From: Streptomyces roseicoloratus
GTDB taxonomy: Bacteria; Actinomycetota; Actinomycetes; Streptomycetales; Streptomycetaceae
Assembly: GCF_004117935.1 (NCBI RefSeq)
Contig: NZ_SDOY01000111.1
Coordinates: forward strand, 1 to 62,665
Length of the DNA: 62,665 nt
Direction of reading: 5' to 3'
Both the position numbers and the translations under genes were made by a program. Every line of letters begins with the position of its first letter. The stretch's first letter is position 1. This document shows, in pieces, positions 1 through 8,780 of the stretch. The notes beneath the pieces are model-generated. The model saw nothing but the letters and a program-made list of their open reading frames with translations. It made no database searches and was not told the origin of the DNA.

Positions 1-1
1 C

Positions 2-973
2 GCCGCACCCGGCGCGGCCCCGCCCCCGCCGCCTCCGCCCGGCGGGGCCGTCCCGCCGCCCGCGCCTCCGGAACCGGTGGCGGGTCCGCCCCGGCCGAGC
101 GGCGACGAACTCGACTACGCCGGCCTCGTGCTGTGCGGTGCGGACGAGCGGAGCGAGCGGCGTGGCCGGCTGTTCCCGGGCGCGCCGTCCGACGCCGGGG
201 CCGCCCGGCACCGGCGTCTCGCCGAGACGGTCGCCGCGCTGCCGCTGCCCCGGCATGCCGTACGGCCGCGGGAGTCGGCCGGTTCCTTCGACCACCGCTT
301 CGACGCGGGGGCGCGCGCCGACATCCCCTCGGACGGCACCTGGCACACCATCACCGTCGGGGAGGTCGCGGTCGGTCTGCGCACCGAGTACCTGACCGTG
401 CCGTCCGTGGAGCAGACCGTCTACGCGACGCTGGTGCTGTCCAACGCCTCCGACCGGGCGCTGCTCGCAGGCCCCGTGGAGGTCGTCGTCGACGACGAGT
501 TCCTGCTGACCACCGGGCTGCCGACGCTCGCCCCCGGTGCGGTGCGGCGCGTGGGTCTCGGACCGGCCGAGGGCATCCGGGTCACCCGGCGCACCAACCT
601 CCACGAATCGACGGCGGGTCTGCGCGGCGGCACCACCGTGCTCGACCACCGCGTCCACGTCGAGCTGGCCAACACGCTGGCCCGCCCCGTCACCGTCGAG
701 GTGCGCGAGCGGGTGCCGGTCACCTCCGAGTCGGACGTCAGGATCGAGGAGCGGGCCGACTGGACGACGCCCGGGGACGGTGGCGGGACGGACGCCTCCG
801 GGCCGCACGGTCCGGAAGGTGTCGGGGGACCGGAGGGGGCGGAGCAGCATGCCGCCGGCACCCGCGTCTGGCGGGTCGCCCTGCCCGCCGGCGGCACCGT
901 CGTCCTCGACGGCGGCTACGAGATCCGCATCCCGGCCGGCAAGGCCCTGGTCGACGGCAACCGCAGGAGCTGA
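2..973 (+). CDS. DUF4139 domain protein, 5' end outside window
   Basis: The reading frame is open from the first base, so the true start lies upstream of the window. An in-frame GTG at 77 is probably internal. The visible N-terminal part is a proline-rich linker, and the rest is a beta-rich DUF4139 (mucoidy inhibitor MuiA-like) region. Its typical features are the segment LSNASDRALLAGPVEV, the RRTNLHES stretch and the late RVPVTSESDVRIEE strand. The family has no established enzymatic activity. The next gene starts 7 bp after the stop and encodes a second DUF4139 protein, so the two are almost certainly cotranscribed and may act together. The stop at 971-973 is clear. Function remains unknown. 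Confidence 0.8.
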   Translation, partial: AAPGAAPPPPPPPGGAVPPPAPPEPVAGPPRPSGDELDYAGLVLCGADERSERRGRLFPGAPSDAGAARHRRLAETVAALPLPRHAVRPRESAGSFDHRFDAGARADIPSDGTWHTITVGEVAVGLRTEYLTVPSVEQTVYATLVLSNASDRALLAGPVEVVVDDEFLLTTGLPTLAPGAVRRVGLGPAEGIRVTRRTNLHESTAGLRGGTTVLDHRVHVELANTLARPVTVEVRERVPVTSESDVRIEERADWTTPGDGGGTDASGPHGPEGVGGPEGAEQHAAGTRVWRVALPAGGTVVLDGGYEIRIPAGKALVDGNRRS

Positions 974-980
974 CACACCC

Positions 981-2588
981 ATGACCACGGTCCCGAAGAA
1001 CACCGGAATCCCGGACACGCCCGCCGCCGGGCCGTCGGCGGCCCCGCCGCTCCCGCTCCCCGTCACCGCCGTCACCTGTCTGGAGGACCGTGCCCACGTG
1101 GAGCGCACCGCCGTGCTCCAGCTGGAGGCGGGCGTCCGGCGGCTGCGGCTCGGGCCGGTCAGCGCGCTGGCCGTCGACCGCACGCTGCACGCCGAGCTGA
1201 CGGCCGATCATCCCGCGAGCGTGCTCGACGTACGGCTGGTCCGCGGTCGGCGGCCGTCCGCGCCGGGTCCCTCCGCGGACGACTCCGCGCTGCGCCGGCG
1301 CGCCCATGCGCTCGAGGAGGAGCTCGCGGACGGGGAGCGGCGCCGGGACCGGCTGAAGACCCGGCTCGATCTGCTCGCCCGGCTCGCCGCCGACCTGCTG
1401 CGGGAGATCGGCGAGGGCGCCGGAGCCGGGGAGACCGACCGGCGGCGCTGGGCCCGCGAGCTCGACCGGGTGGACGCCGAGCGCGAGACCCACGGTGAGG
1501 AACTCCGCGCCGTGGAGGCCCGGTTGTCGGCCGTCGCCACGGAACTCGCCCAGGTCGAGCACGGCCTGGGCGACTCGGAGGAGGAGCCCGCCGAGCTGGT
1601 CGGTCACGTCGAGCTGACGGTGGAGTCCGCCGTCGCCGGTCCGGCGCGGCTGCGTCTCGGGCATCTCACCCCGTGCGCCCTGTGGCGGCCCGCCTACCGT
1701 GCCGTGCTCGACGGGGACGCCCTGACGCTGGAGACCGAGGCCGTGGTGTGGCAGCGCACCGGCGAGGACTGGTCGGACGTACGGCTGACGCTGTCCACCG
1801 CCAGGTCCTCGCTGGCCACCGAGCCGCCCCGGCTGACCGAGGACCGGCTGACGCTCAAGGACCGTTCGGCGGAGGAGCGCCGGACGATCGCCGTCGAGCT
1901 GCGCGAGGAGGAGACCTCCGCGCTGGGCCCGCTGCCCGTGCTCGGGCTGCCGGGCGTCGACGACGGCGGCGAGGCCCGTGTGCTGACCGCCCCGGCGCCG
2001 GTACGCGTCCCCGGCGACGGGCGCGCGCACCGGGTGCCACTGTCGGTGTTCACCGCCCCGACGCGCAGCGAGTACGCGTGCGCGCCCGAGCTGTCGCCGC
2101 TGGTCACGCAGGTGGTGGGGTTCGACAACCGGTCCGGGCACGCGCTGCTGGCCGGACCGGTGGACCTGATCCGGGGTGGCGGCTTCGTCGGACGGGGCAC
2201 GCTGGACTTCACGGCGCCGGGTGCGCCCGTCGAGCTGGCCTTCGGCAGCCGGGACGACCTCCGGGTGGTCCGCAGGACCGAGGAGACCCGCGACACGACG
2301 GCGCTCGCCCAGCGGACCGTGGTCACCCGTACCGTGCGGCTCCATCTGTCGCGCTTCTCCGCGCCCGGCGAGCGGAGCGAGCGCGTGGTCGCCGTCCGCG
2401 AGCGGATACCCGTCTCGGAGGTGTCGGCGGTCCAGGTACGGCTCCGCAAGGAGGCCTCCTCCCCCGCGCCGGACGCCCTGGACGCGGACGGCATCGTCCG
2501 CTGGGACGTGCCGCTCGCTCCCGGCGGCCGGCGCACGATCACGCTGGTGTACGAGATCACCGCGAAGGGCTCGGTGGTCGGCGTCTGA
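981..2588 (+). CDS. DUF4139 (MuiA-like) protein with N-terminal coiled coil
   Basis: About 535 residues from an ATG 7 bp behind the preceding DUF4139 gene. The N-terminal 100 residues resemble the DUF4140 entry domain (TAVTCLEDRAHVERT). A charged, heptad-rich stretch at about residues 100-200 (LRRRAHALEEELADGERRR and following) should form a coiled coil. The C-terminal two-thirds is the DUF4139 beta domain, with the same ALLAGPVDLI motif as the upstream protein. The frame stays open upstream to 537, but that region is coding for the previous gene in another frame, so 981 is the credible start. No signal peptide or membrane segment is seen. The pair probably forms a complex. Biochemical role unknown. 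Confidence 0.88.
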   Translation: MTTVPKNTGIPDTPAAGPSAAPPLPLPVTAVTCLEDRAHVERTAVLQLEAGVRRLRLGPVSALAVDRTLHAELTADHPASVLDVRLVRGRRPSAPGPSADDSALRRRAHALEEELADGERRRDRLKTRLDLLARLAADLLREIGEGAGAGETDRRRWARELDRVDAERETHGEELRAVEARLSAVATELAQVEHGLGDSEEEPAELVGHVELTVESAVAGPARLRLGHLTPCALWRPAYRAVLDGDALTLETEAVVWQRTGEDWSDVRLTLSTARSSLATEPPRLTEDRLTLKDRSAEERRTIAVELREEETSALGPLPVLGLPGVDDGGEARVLTAPAPVRVPGDGRAHRVPLSVFTAPTRSEYACAPELSPLVTQVVGFDNRSGHALLAGPVDLIRGGGFVGRGTLDFTAPGAPVELAFGSRDDLRVVRRTEETRDTTALAQRTVVTRTVRLHLSRFSAPGERSERVVAVRERIPVSEVSAVQVRLRKEASSPAPDALDADGIVRWDVPLAPGGRRTITLVYEITAKGSVVGV

Positions 2589-2630
2589 CGCGCGGAGGGC
2601 TTGCGCCGGGGCGCGCCGGGCGCTGCCGGC

Positions 2631-3734
2631 TCAGCGTCCCTGGAGCGCCTTGACGTTGTCGCCGAAGGTCCAGTTCCTCGAGCCGTCCCAGTTGGCCGAC
2701 CAGGTCATCAGGCCCTTGAGGGCGCCGCCGTAGTGGTTCCAGGCCTGGGCGACGGCGGACGGGGTCAGGTGGCCGCCGCCCGCGCCGGGCTGCGCGGGGA
2801 GGCCGGGGACCTGCTTGTCGTACGGCACGCGGATGGTGGTGCCCTGGACGACCAGGCCGCGGTTCAGGCAGTCGGTCTGGGCGACGAAGCCGGCGACGGT
2901 GCCGGCGGAATAGGAGTCGCCGGAGCAGCCGTACATGCTGCCGTTGTAGTACTGCATGTTGAGCCACCACAGGCGGCCGTTGTCCGCGTACTTCTTGATG
3001 ATCGGGAGGTAGGCGCCCCAGATCGAGCCGTAGGCGATGCTGCCGCCCGTGACGTACGCCGTCTCCGGAGCCATCGTGAGGCCGAAGCCGGCGGGCATGC
3101 GGGCGAGGACGCCGTCGATGATGCGGACGAGGTTGGCCTGCGAGGCGGACAGGGTGCCGATGCTGCCGCTGCCGACGAGGCCGGTCTCGATGTCGATGTC
3201 GATGCCGTCGAAGTTGTACGTCTTCAGGATCGGCACGATCGTCTCGACGAAGCGGTCGGCGACGGCCCGGGAGCCGAGGTCGATTCCGGCGGCGGCGCCG
3301 CCGATGGACATGAGGACGGTGGCTCCCGCGGCCTTGGCGCGGCACATCTCGGCGGGGGTGGGGACGCGGACGGTGCTGTCCATGCCGTCCTCCCAGAGCA
3401 CCGTGCCGTCGGAGCGGATGACGGGGAAGGCGGTGTTGATGACGTTGTAGCCGTGGGCGGCGAAGCGCGGGTCGTCGATGGGCGCCCAGCCGAAGGGTGG
3501 GTGGACGCCGTTGGCGGCGCCGTCCCAGTTCTCCCAGTAGCCCTGGAGCACCTTGCCGGCGGGCCTGGGCTTGAGGGCACAGGTGTCCGCGGCGGGTCCG
3601 GCCGCGGCCCGGGCCGTGGTGGCGGGTTCATGGCCGGCGCCGGCCGCGGTGGCGGGGGCCGAGAGGGCGGTGACGGCGGCGAGCAGGGTGGCGAGCCCCG
3701 CTCCGAGGGCGTGGACGATCCGGTGACCTGGCAT
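2631..3734 (-). CDS. secreted GH18 chitinase
   Basis: About 367 residues. I chose the ATG at 3734 because AAGGAG lies 7 nt upstream; an ATG at 3776 lacks such a site. The protein opens with a Sec signal (GHRIVHALGAGLATLLAAV...ATAAGA), followed by one GH18 barrel and no visible chitin-binding module. The family signature DGIDIDIE is present, its last Glu (about residue 183) being the catalytic acid. SIGG (strand 3) and MQYYN also fit. GH18 enzymes cleave chitin by substrate-assisted retention. A DasR-type palindrome about 85 bp upstream suggests induction by N-acetylglucosamine or chitin breakdown products. The gene is convergent with the DUF4139 pair. Confidence 0.93.
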   Translation of the reverse strand: MPGHRIVHALGAGLATLLAAVTALSAPATAAGAGHEPATTARAAAGPAADTCALKPRPAGKVLQGYWENWDGAANGVHPPFGWAPIDDPRFAAHGYNVINTAFPVIRSDGTVLWEDGMDSTVRVPTPAEMCRAKAAGATVLMSIGGAAAGIDLGSRAVADRFVETIVPILKTYNFDGIDIDIETGLVGSGSIGTLSASQANLVRIIDGVLARMPAGFGLTMAPETAYVTGGSIAYGSIWGAYLPIIKKYADNGRLWWLNMQYYNGSMYGCSGDSYSAGTVAGFVAQTDCLNRGLVVQGTTIRVPYDKQVPGLPAQPGAGGGHLTPSAVAQAWNHYGGALKGLMTWSANWDGSRNWTFGDNVKALQGR

Positions 3735-3817
3735 GCGTGCTCCTTGGGACGTGGGGGGATGATCGGTCCTGAGCATGGCGAGTGCGGGGCGTCACGTGCG
3801 GCCCCTTCGACCGTAGA

Positions 3818-3831
3818 TTGGTCCAGACCAA
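3818..3831. promoter_or_regulatory. DasR-type (dre) operator upstream of the chitinase
   Basis: The sequence TTGGTCCAGACCAA is an inverted repeat (TTGGTC / GACCAA). It closely matches the TGGTCTAGACCA core of the DasR-responsive elements found before Streptomyces chitinase and GlcNAc genes. It sits 84-97 bp upstream of the chitinase ATG, in the correct intergenic region. Binding is inferred from sequence only. Confidence 0.78.
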
Positions 3832-3910
3832 GCGTCAACACCCGTGCCGCACGCGGCCGTTCAGGGCACTGCGCTCCCCTCGCCATCGCACCGCCGGTGT
3901 CCCGTGGAAC

Positions 3911-3963
3911 GCGGCGCGGCTCGGCTCGGCTCGGCGCGGCTCGGCGCGGCGCGGCTCGGCGCG
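3911..3963. repeat. degenerate tandem repeat of GCGGCTCGGC type
   Basis: The stretch is built from GGCTCGG and GGCGCGG units of about 5-10 bp between the chitinase promoter and the methyltransferase gene. Short frames across it encode only RLGSAR-like repeats. I treat it as non-coding simple repeat. Confidence 0.75.
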
Positions 3964-4075
3964 AGTGGTACGCCGGTCGGCGTGTACGTCGGGCACTGCC
4001 GGGATCTCGCCCCGGACGCCGTCTACCGTGAGGCGTCGGACCTGAGCGTCAGGTGACGGCAGAGGAGGCGGCGAC

Positions 4076-4762
4076 ATGACCGGACCGAGCCGGCCGAGCG
4101 GGCCGAACGGCGATTCCGGCAGGTCACGGGCCCACCCGGTCTTCGCGCGCTTCTACGCCAAGGTTGCCGGGCCCGCCCTCGACAAGGCCGGGGTCGCCGA
4201 GCACCGCCGGCGGCTGCTGTCCGGGCTCACGGGCGACGTCATCGAGGTCGGAGCCGGGAACGGGCTGAATTTCGGCCATTACCCGCCGGGCGTCCGGCAC
4301 GTGCTCGCCGTCGAGCCGGAACCCCGGCTCCGTGCGCTGGCCCGCCAGGCGGCCCGTACGGCACCGGTGCCGGTGGAGGTCACCGCGGGCGTCGCGGAGG
4401 AGCTGGCCGTGCCGGCCGCCTCGTACGACGCCGCCGTCGTCTGTCTCACCCTGTGCTCGGTGTCCGATCCCGGTGCCGCGCTCTCCGAGCTCCACCGCGT
4501 CCTGCGGCCCGGCGGCGAGCTCCGGTTCTTCGAGCACGTGCGTGCCGAGTCCGCCGGCATGCGCCGCGTCCAGCGCGTCCTCGACGCCACCGTCTGGCCC
4601 CTGCTGGTGGGCGGCTGTCACACCGGCCGCGACACGCGCGCCGCGATCACGGCCGCGGGCTTCTCCCTCACCTCGATCGACACCTTCCCGTTCCCCGAGA
4701 CCCGCGTCCCTTCCCCGGCCGCCACCCACATCCTCGGCACGGCCGTACGCCTCCCCGGCTGA
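4076..4762 (+). CDS. class I SAM-dependent methyltransferase
   Basis: A 228-residue protein preceded by AGGAGG about 9 nt upstream of the ATG. SAM-binding motif I is VIEVGAGNG at about residues 55-63. It is followed by the acidic loop AVEPEP, the motif II region AAVVCLTLCSV and the post-motif ELHRVLRPGGELRFFEHVR. This order is typical of UbiE/Methyltransf_11 proteins acting on small molecules. The substrate cannot be deduced. The gene stands alone between the chitinase promoter and a DUF1801 gene, so context gives no pathway. The C-terminal HTGRDTRAAITAAGF segment is common in actinobacterial paralogues annotated as phospholipid or quinone methyltransferases, but I do not assign that role. 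Confidence 0.9.
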   Translation: MTGPSRPSGPNGDSGRSRAHPVFARFYAKVAGPALDKAGVAEHRRRLLSGLTGDVIEVGAGNGLNFGHYPPGVRHVLAVEPEPRLRALARQAARTAPVPVEVTAGVAEELAVPAASYDAAVVCLTLCSVSDPGAALSELHRVLRPGGELRFFEHVRAESAGMRRVQRVLDATVWPLLVGGCHTGRDTRAAITAAGFSLTSIDTFPFPETRVPSPAATHILGTAVRLPG

Positions 4763-4821
4763 CGGCACCCCGCCCGTGATCCGCGCCGGGCCTCCGGCCT
4801 GCCCTCCCATCCGGCCTCGGG

Positions 4822-4856
4822 CCCGAACCCGAACCCGAACCCGCATCCGCATCCGA
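4822..4856. repeat. 6-bp tandem repeat CCCGAA/CCGCAT
   Basis: Three copies of CCCGAA are followed by CCCGCA, TCCGCA and TCCGA in the gap between the methyltransferase and DUF1801 genes. No coding potential is seen. Confidence 0.8.
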
Positions 4857-4952
4857 TCAGTTTCGGAGAAGCCTTCGGACGCACGTGCTCCCTAGCATGG
4901 AGATCAGCGAGCAGCACCCCACAATGCCCACCACGCAAGGAGCAGTTGAGCC

Positions 4953-5432
4953 ATGACGGATGCCAGGAAGACCACGCGCGACACCAGGACCACCGACGCC
5001 GCGGCCGACGGCTTCACCGAGGAGGAGCGCGGCGCGATGAAGGCGCGCGCCAAGGAGGTGCGGGCGGCCTCGCGCGCCGGTTCGGCCGCGGAGAAGGCGG
5101 CCGCGTCAGAGGCCGAGGTGGTCGCCAAGATCGCGGAGATGCCGGAGGACGACCGCGTCCTCGCCCAGAAGGTGCACGAGCTGGTCGGGGAGGTCGCGCC
5201 GGAGCTCGCGCCGCGGCTCTGGTACGGCATGCCCGCCTACGCCAAGGACGGCAAGGTGCTGTGCTTCTTCAAGCCGGCGTCGAAGTTCAAGGCCCGGTAC
5301 GCCACCCTGGGGTTCAGTGACGTGGCCGCCCTGGACGACGGTGTCATGTGGGCGACCGAGTTCGCCGTCACCGGCCTCGGACCGGCCGTCGAGGAGCGGA
5401 TCGCCACGCTGCTCAAGACCGCGGCGAACTGA
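4953..5432 (+). CDS. DUF1801 / YdhG-like protein
   Basis: A 159-residue soluble protein with AAGGAG about 10 nt before its ATG. The N-terminal third is charged and helical (EERGAMKARAKEVRAA). The remainder is the DUF1801 (YdhG/CyaY-like) fold, with the motif APRLWYGMPAYAKDGKVLCFFK and the aromatic, basic strand KFKARYATLGF. The family includes small alpha/beta proteins compared with frataxin, but catalytic activity has not been established, so no function is claimed. It is flanked by a 6-bp repeat upstream and a gene-free stretch of nearly 300 bp downstream, which suggests a single-gene transcript. Confidence 0.87.
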   Translation: MTDARKTTRDTRTTDAAADGFTEEERGAMKARAKEVRAASRAGSAAEKAAASEAEVVAKIAEMPEDDRVLAQKVHELVGEVAPELAPRLWYGMPAYAKDGKVLCFFKPASKFKARYATLGFSDVAALDDGVMWATEFAVTGLGPAVEERIATLLKTAAN

Positions 5433-5728
5433 TCACGCCCCCGTGGCGGGCCCGGCTCCCGGCAGGGGACGCTCCTTTCGGCACACGCCCTGGTCGCGAC
5501 GGGGCGAAGGACCGCGCGGCGGGCTGTGCGCAGGGCCGGTCGAGAGGCCGCGGGAGGGACGCTGACATGGCCGGAGCGCAGGACGGCGGCGGCCGGGACG
5601 AAACGGATTTCCCTCCCCACGGAGGGATGTACCCGTTCCGGTGGTTTGGCCGAACTCCCCGTAGACCGGATAGATGCCTGAGGCATGTAGTGGAACGATC
5701 GACGACCGAACGTCCGAGAGGCCCCCCC
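5433..5728. other. gene-free spacer before the P450 gene
   Basis: I see no convincing gene here. The stretch contains a 23-bp sequence (5468-5490) that recurs inverted at 53311-53333. It also holds a small palindrome ATGCCTGAGGCAT at 5674-5686, about 45 bp before the P450 start, which could be an operator. The longest open frame through it is simply the upstream extension of the P450 frame and has no ribosome-binding site. Confidence 0.6.
5468..5490 (+). repeat. dispersed 23-bp repeat, copy A
   Basis: The sequence starting GACGCTCCTTTCGGC is identical over 23 bp to the reverse complement of 53311-53333. The 25 bp before it also resemble the flank of the other copy (a GGGCC...CCGG...CAG pattern). 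It is non-coding. Possible roles include a terminator-associated or dispersed intergenic repeat. Confidence 0.7.
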
Positions 5729-6919
5729 ATGACCGAAACCGTGGCCTTCCCTCAGAGCCGTACGTGCCCCTACCACCCGCCCGCCGCCTACGACCCGCTC
5801 CGCGACGAACGCCCCTTGTCCCGGGTGACCCTGTGGGACGGACGGCAGGTGTGGTTCGTCTCCGGCCACCAGGCCGCCCGCGCGCTCCTCGCCGACCAGC
5901 GGCTCTCCACCGACTCGACCCATCCCTCCTTCCCGATCCCGACGGAGCGGGTCGCCGCCGTGCGCACCCGGCGCCGCGCCGCCCTGCTGGGCTGGGACGA
6001 CCCTGAGCACAACGTCCAGCGGCGGATGCTGATCCCGAGCTTCACCGTCAAGCGCATCGAGGGCCTGAGGCCCCGCATCCAGGCGACCGTGGACCGGCTG
6101 GTCGACGCCATGGAGGCGTCGGGACCGCCGGCGGAGCTGGTGAGCGCGTTCGCGCTGCCCGTGCCCTCGATCGTCATCTGCGACCTGCTCGGCGTGCCGT
6201 ACGAGGACCACGAGTTCTTCGAGGAGCAGTCCCGGCGGCTGCTGCGCGGGCCGACGAGCGAGGACACCGAGGACGCGCTGGCCCGGCTCGAGGGCTATCT
6301 CGGCGACCTGATCGACGGCAAGCACGCCGAACGGGGCGAGGGCGTCCTCGACGACCTCGTCGCCCGGCAGCAGCGGGACGGGACGCCCGGCCGCGACGAG
6401 CTGGTGCAGCTGGCGAGCATCCTGCTGATCGCGGGGCACGAGACGACGGCGAACATGATCTCCCTCGGCACGTACACGCTGCTCCGCCACCCCGAACGCC
6501 TCGCGGAACTGCGCGCCGATCCCGGTCTCCTGCCGGGTGCGGTCGAGGAGCTGCTGCGGTTCCTGTCGATCGCGGACGGGATGCTGCGGGTGGCGCGCGA
6601 GGACGTCGAGGTCGGCGGGGTGGTGATCCGGGCGGGCGAGGGCGTGGTGTTCTCGACCTCGCTGATCAACCGTGACTCCGCGGCCTACGCCGATCCGGAC
6701 AGCCTGGACTGGAAGCGCTCGGCGCGGCACCACCTCGCGTTCGGCTACGGGATCCACCAGTGCCTGGGGCAGAACCTCGCCCGCGCGGAGATGGAGATCG
6801 CGCTCGGGACGCTGCTGCGCAGGCTGCCCGGACTGCGGCTCGCGGCACCCGCCGAGGAGATCCCGTTCAAGCCGGGCGACACGATCCAGGGGATGCTCGA
6901 GCTCCCCGTGGCGTGGTGA
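5729..6919 (+). CDS. cytochrome P450, CYP105-like
   Basis: 396 residues from the ATG at 5729, the first start in frame that fits bacterial P450 length. The diagnostic motifs are the I-helix oxygen-activation motif AGHETT (about residues 236-241), the K-helix EELLR, and the heme-ligand loop FGYGIHQCLG with its Cys at about residue 345. Text such as SIADGMLRVAREDVEVGGV and NLARAEMEIALGTLLRR resembles the CYP105 family, known for broad-substrate hydroxylation of drugs and natural products. The enzyme is soluble. A [3Fe-4S] ferredoxin gene follows 10 bp after the stop and is its probable electron donor. No ferredoxin reductase is nearby. Substrate unknown. Confidence 0.95.
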   Translation: MTETVAFPQSRTCPYHPPAAYDPLRDERPLSRVTLWDGRQVWFVSGHQAARALLADQRLSTDSTHPSFPIPTERVAAVRTRRRAALLGWDDPEHNVQRRMLIPSFTVKRIEGLRPRIQATVDRLVDAMEASGPPAELVSAFALPVPSIVICDLLGVPYEDHEFFEEQSRRLLRGPTSEDTEDALARLEGYLGDLIDGKHAERGEGVLDDLVARQQRDGTPGRDELVQLASILLIAGHETTANMISLGTYTLLRHPERLAELRADPGLLPGAVEELLRFLSIADGMLRVAREDVEVGGVVIRAGEGVVFSTSLINRDSAAYADPDSLDWKRSARHHLAFGYGIHQCLGQNLARAEMEIALGTLLRRLPGLRLAAPAEEIPFKPGDTIQGMLELPVAW

Positions 6920-6929
6920 GGGACCGCTG

Positions 6930-7130
6930 ATGCGCATCTCGATCGACACGGACGTCTGCATCGGCGCCGGCCAGTGCGCCCTGGTCTCGCCCGAGGTCTT
7001 CACGCAGGACGACGACGGTTTCGGCACGGTCGTCCCGGGCCGTGCGTCGGACGCGGGCGGCCCGCTGGTCCGCGAGGCCGCCCGCTCCTGTCCCGTACGG
7101 GCCATCACGGTGGAGGAGGTGACGGCGTAG
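6930..7130 (+). CDS. [3Fe-4S] ferredoxin, P450 redox partner
   Basis: A 66-residue acidic ferredoxin starting 10 bp downstream of the P450 stop. The cluster ligands are visible as CIGAGQC near residue 10 and SCPV near residue 54. The first motif has three ligand positions with a non-Cys where a fourth would be, giving the [3Fe-4S] type typical of Streptomyces P450 partners. The N-terminal MRISIDTDVCIGAGQC is the family hallmark. It should pass single electrons to the adjacent P450 in the cytoplasm. Cotranscription is very likely from the spacing. Confidence 0.93.
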   Translation: MRISIDTDVCIGAGQCALVSPEVFTQDDDGFGTVVPGRASDAGGPLVREAARSCPVRAITVEEVTA

Positions 7131-7177
7131 CGGCCGGGCGATCGGAGGCGGGTGCCGCCGGGTGGCAGCGGTCGCGA

Positions 7178-8758
7178 TCAAGCGGCGCCGTCGCGCAGGA
7201 GCACCCGCGCCACGGTCCTGCCCGGCGTCGCGAGCTCGGCTTCCACGGCGGTCGCCCGTGTCGGCCCGAGCTCGACGACCGGCTCCTGCCGCCCCGTGCG
7301 GGCGAGGTGACGGATCCGCAGGTGGGTGGGCGGATGGGTGGCGTCGACGCGGTGACCACGCCGTTCGGCGGCGCGGCGCAGACGCTCGTACTCGTGGGCG
7401 GGGACCCCGCGGACCCCGGCCGCGACGCGCTCCCACAGGCCGTCGGCCGCCTCCTCGGGCCGGCCGGCCGGCGTACCGCGGCGGGCGGGACCGCCGGAGC
7501 GCGTGCGGGCGGCGACGATCTCGCGGTACGGCGCCGCCTCGGCGCTGCGCGACGCGAGGAGCCGTTCCATCAGCCCGACCGCGGCGTCCCGGCCGGCGAT
7601 CCGGGCGGCGGCGGCGTCGGCGAGGTACTCGGCGCGCTGCGAGGCCCGCAGCGTCGCCTGGTCCAGGAGCAGGATCAGGCCGTACACGCCCCAGCGCGGG
7701 ATCGCGGTGAGCAGGTTCGTGAACATGTCCAGGAGGGAGCGGCCCGCGCTCGGCACGAGCATGTACAGCCAGGTGGTGAGGGAGTTCAGCGCGCTCCCGA
7801 ACAGGAGGGAGTGCCGGGTGTCGCCGTGCGCGTAGTGGCCGAACTCGTGCCCGAGGAGCGCGACCTTCTCCTGAGGGGTGAGGACGGCCCACAGGGGCAT
7901 GCCGAGGCGCAGCACCCGGCGTTGCCGGATGCCGTACGTGACCACGCTGGCGTTCACGTCGGCGTCGAGTTCCACGACGTCCACGCCCCTGGTCCCGACC
8001 GCGCCCGCGATCTCGTCGAGGAGGCCGAAGAACCGGGGAGCGTCGGTCCGTTCGAGCCGGGGCAGTTCGGACTCCGGCCCGTCCGGGCGGCCGAACCGGG
8101 GCCGCAGGAGGAAGGCGAGCGCGAGCAGCAGCCCGCCGGCGTAGGGTTGGGCGCCTTCGCCCCATCGGGCGATGAGGAGCCAGAGGCCCAGCAGCGCCAG
8201 GGCGGAGGTCAGCGCGTGGACGGCCAGGGCCAGGGCGTTGGCTAGAACGGTGGCCGGCCCGCCGGCGGCGCGGTGCCGCGGCGGCGTGCCGCCGGTCGCG
8301 GAGACCGGCTCCCGCACGAGGTCGTCGAAGAGCTGCTCACCGTACCGGTGCGCCATGGCCCGCCGCAGCCGCTCGACGCGGTCGGTTCGCGGGTCGGCAC
8401 CGGTGTCGCCGTCGTCATCGCCGGCGGGGTCGACGTTCCAGTCGCAGGCGGCGCACCAGGTGACGAAGCGCGGATCGACGGGAACGGGCCGTCCGCAGTC
8501 GGGGCACGTCTCCGTCGCCCGCTCACCGGCGGCGTCCGGCGCGCCCGTGCCGACCGCCGCGGGGGCCGGCGCGGCGCCGCCTTCCGTGGCCGCCGCTCCA
8601 CACCGTTCGACGGCCGCCGTCCCGCCCCCTCCCGAGGCCGTCTCGCCGCTCACCGCCGTGGCCGCCGCCGGTCTTCCGCTTGTCGTCCCCACCGGTGTTC
8701 CCGCCCCTTGTCGCTCTGGATCTGCGCGCACCCTACCTGACCAGGCCCGAGGCCTCAC
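7178..8758 (-). CDS. M48-family membrane metalloprotease with zinc ribbon
   Basis: Up to 526 residues. The N-terminal 80 residues are low-complexity (Ala/Gly/Thr), and the GTG at 8758 has no clear ribosome-binding site, so the true start may be further in. A treble-cleft zinc ribbon (CPDCGRP ... WCAACDW) precedes two membrane-helix stretches (ALAVHALTSALALLGLWLLI, then GLLLALAFLL). The catalytic motif HEFGH is at about residue 304, and the later EYLADAAAA supplies the third zinc ligand. M48 proteases such as HtpX cleave membrane proteins in quality control. The ribbon plus M48 arrangement is recurrent in actinobacteria. The gene is convergent with the ferredoxin gene and lies downstream of the S8 protease terminator. 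Confidence 0.88.
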   Translation of the reverse strand: MRPRAWSGRVRADPERQGAGTPVGTTSGRPAAATAVSGETASGGGGTAAVERCGAAATEGGAAPAPAAVGTGAPDAAGERATETCPDCGRPVPVDPRFVTWCAACDWNVDPAGDDDGDTGADPRTDRVERLRRAMAHRYGEQLFDDLVREPVSATGGTPPRHRAAGGPATVLANALALAVHALTSALALLGLWLLIARWGEGAQPYAGGLLLALAFLLRPRFGRPDGPESELPRLERTDAPRFFGLLDEIAGAVGTRGVDVVELDADVNASVVTYGIRQRRVLRLGMPLWAVLTPQEKVALLGHEFGHYAHGDTRHSLLFGSALNSLTTWLYMLVPSAGRSLLDMFTNLLTAIPRWGVYGLILLLDQATLRASQRAEYLADAAAARIAGRDAAVGLMERLLASRSAEAAPYREIVAARTRSGGPARRGTPAGRPEEAADGLWERVAAGVRGVPAHEYERLRRAAERRGHRVDATHPPTHLRIRHLARTGRQEPVVELGPTRATAVEAELATPGRTVARVLLRDGAA

Positions 8759-8780
8759 CGGAGAAAGCGCGTGCTCCTGC

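Noticed and set aside
5729..7130. Natural-product gene cluster around the P450
   Set aside because: No biosynthetic core enzyme, export or cluster regulator is nearby. The neighbours are DUF1801 and an M48 protease.
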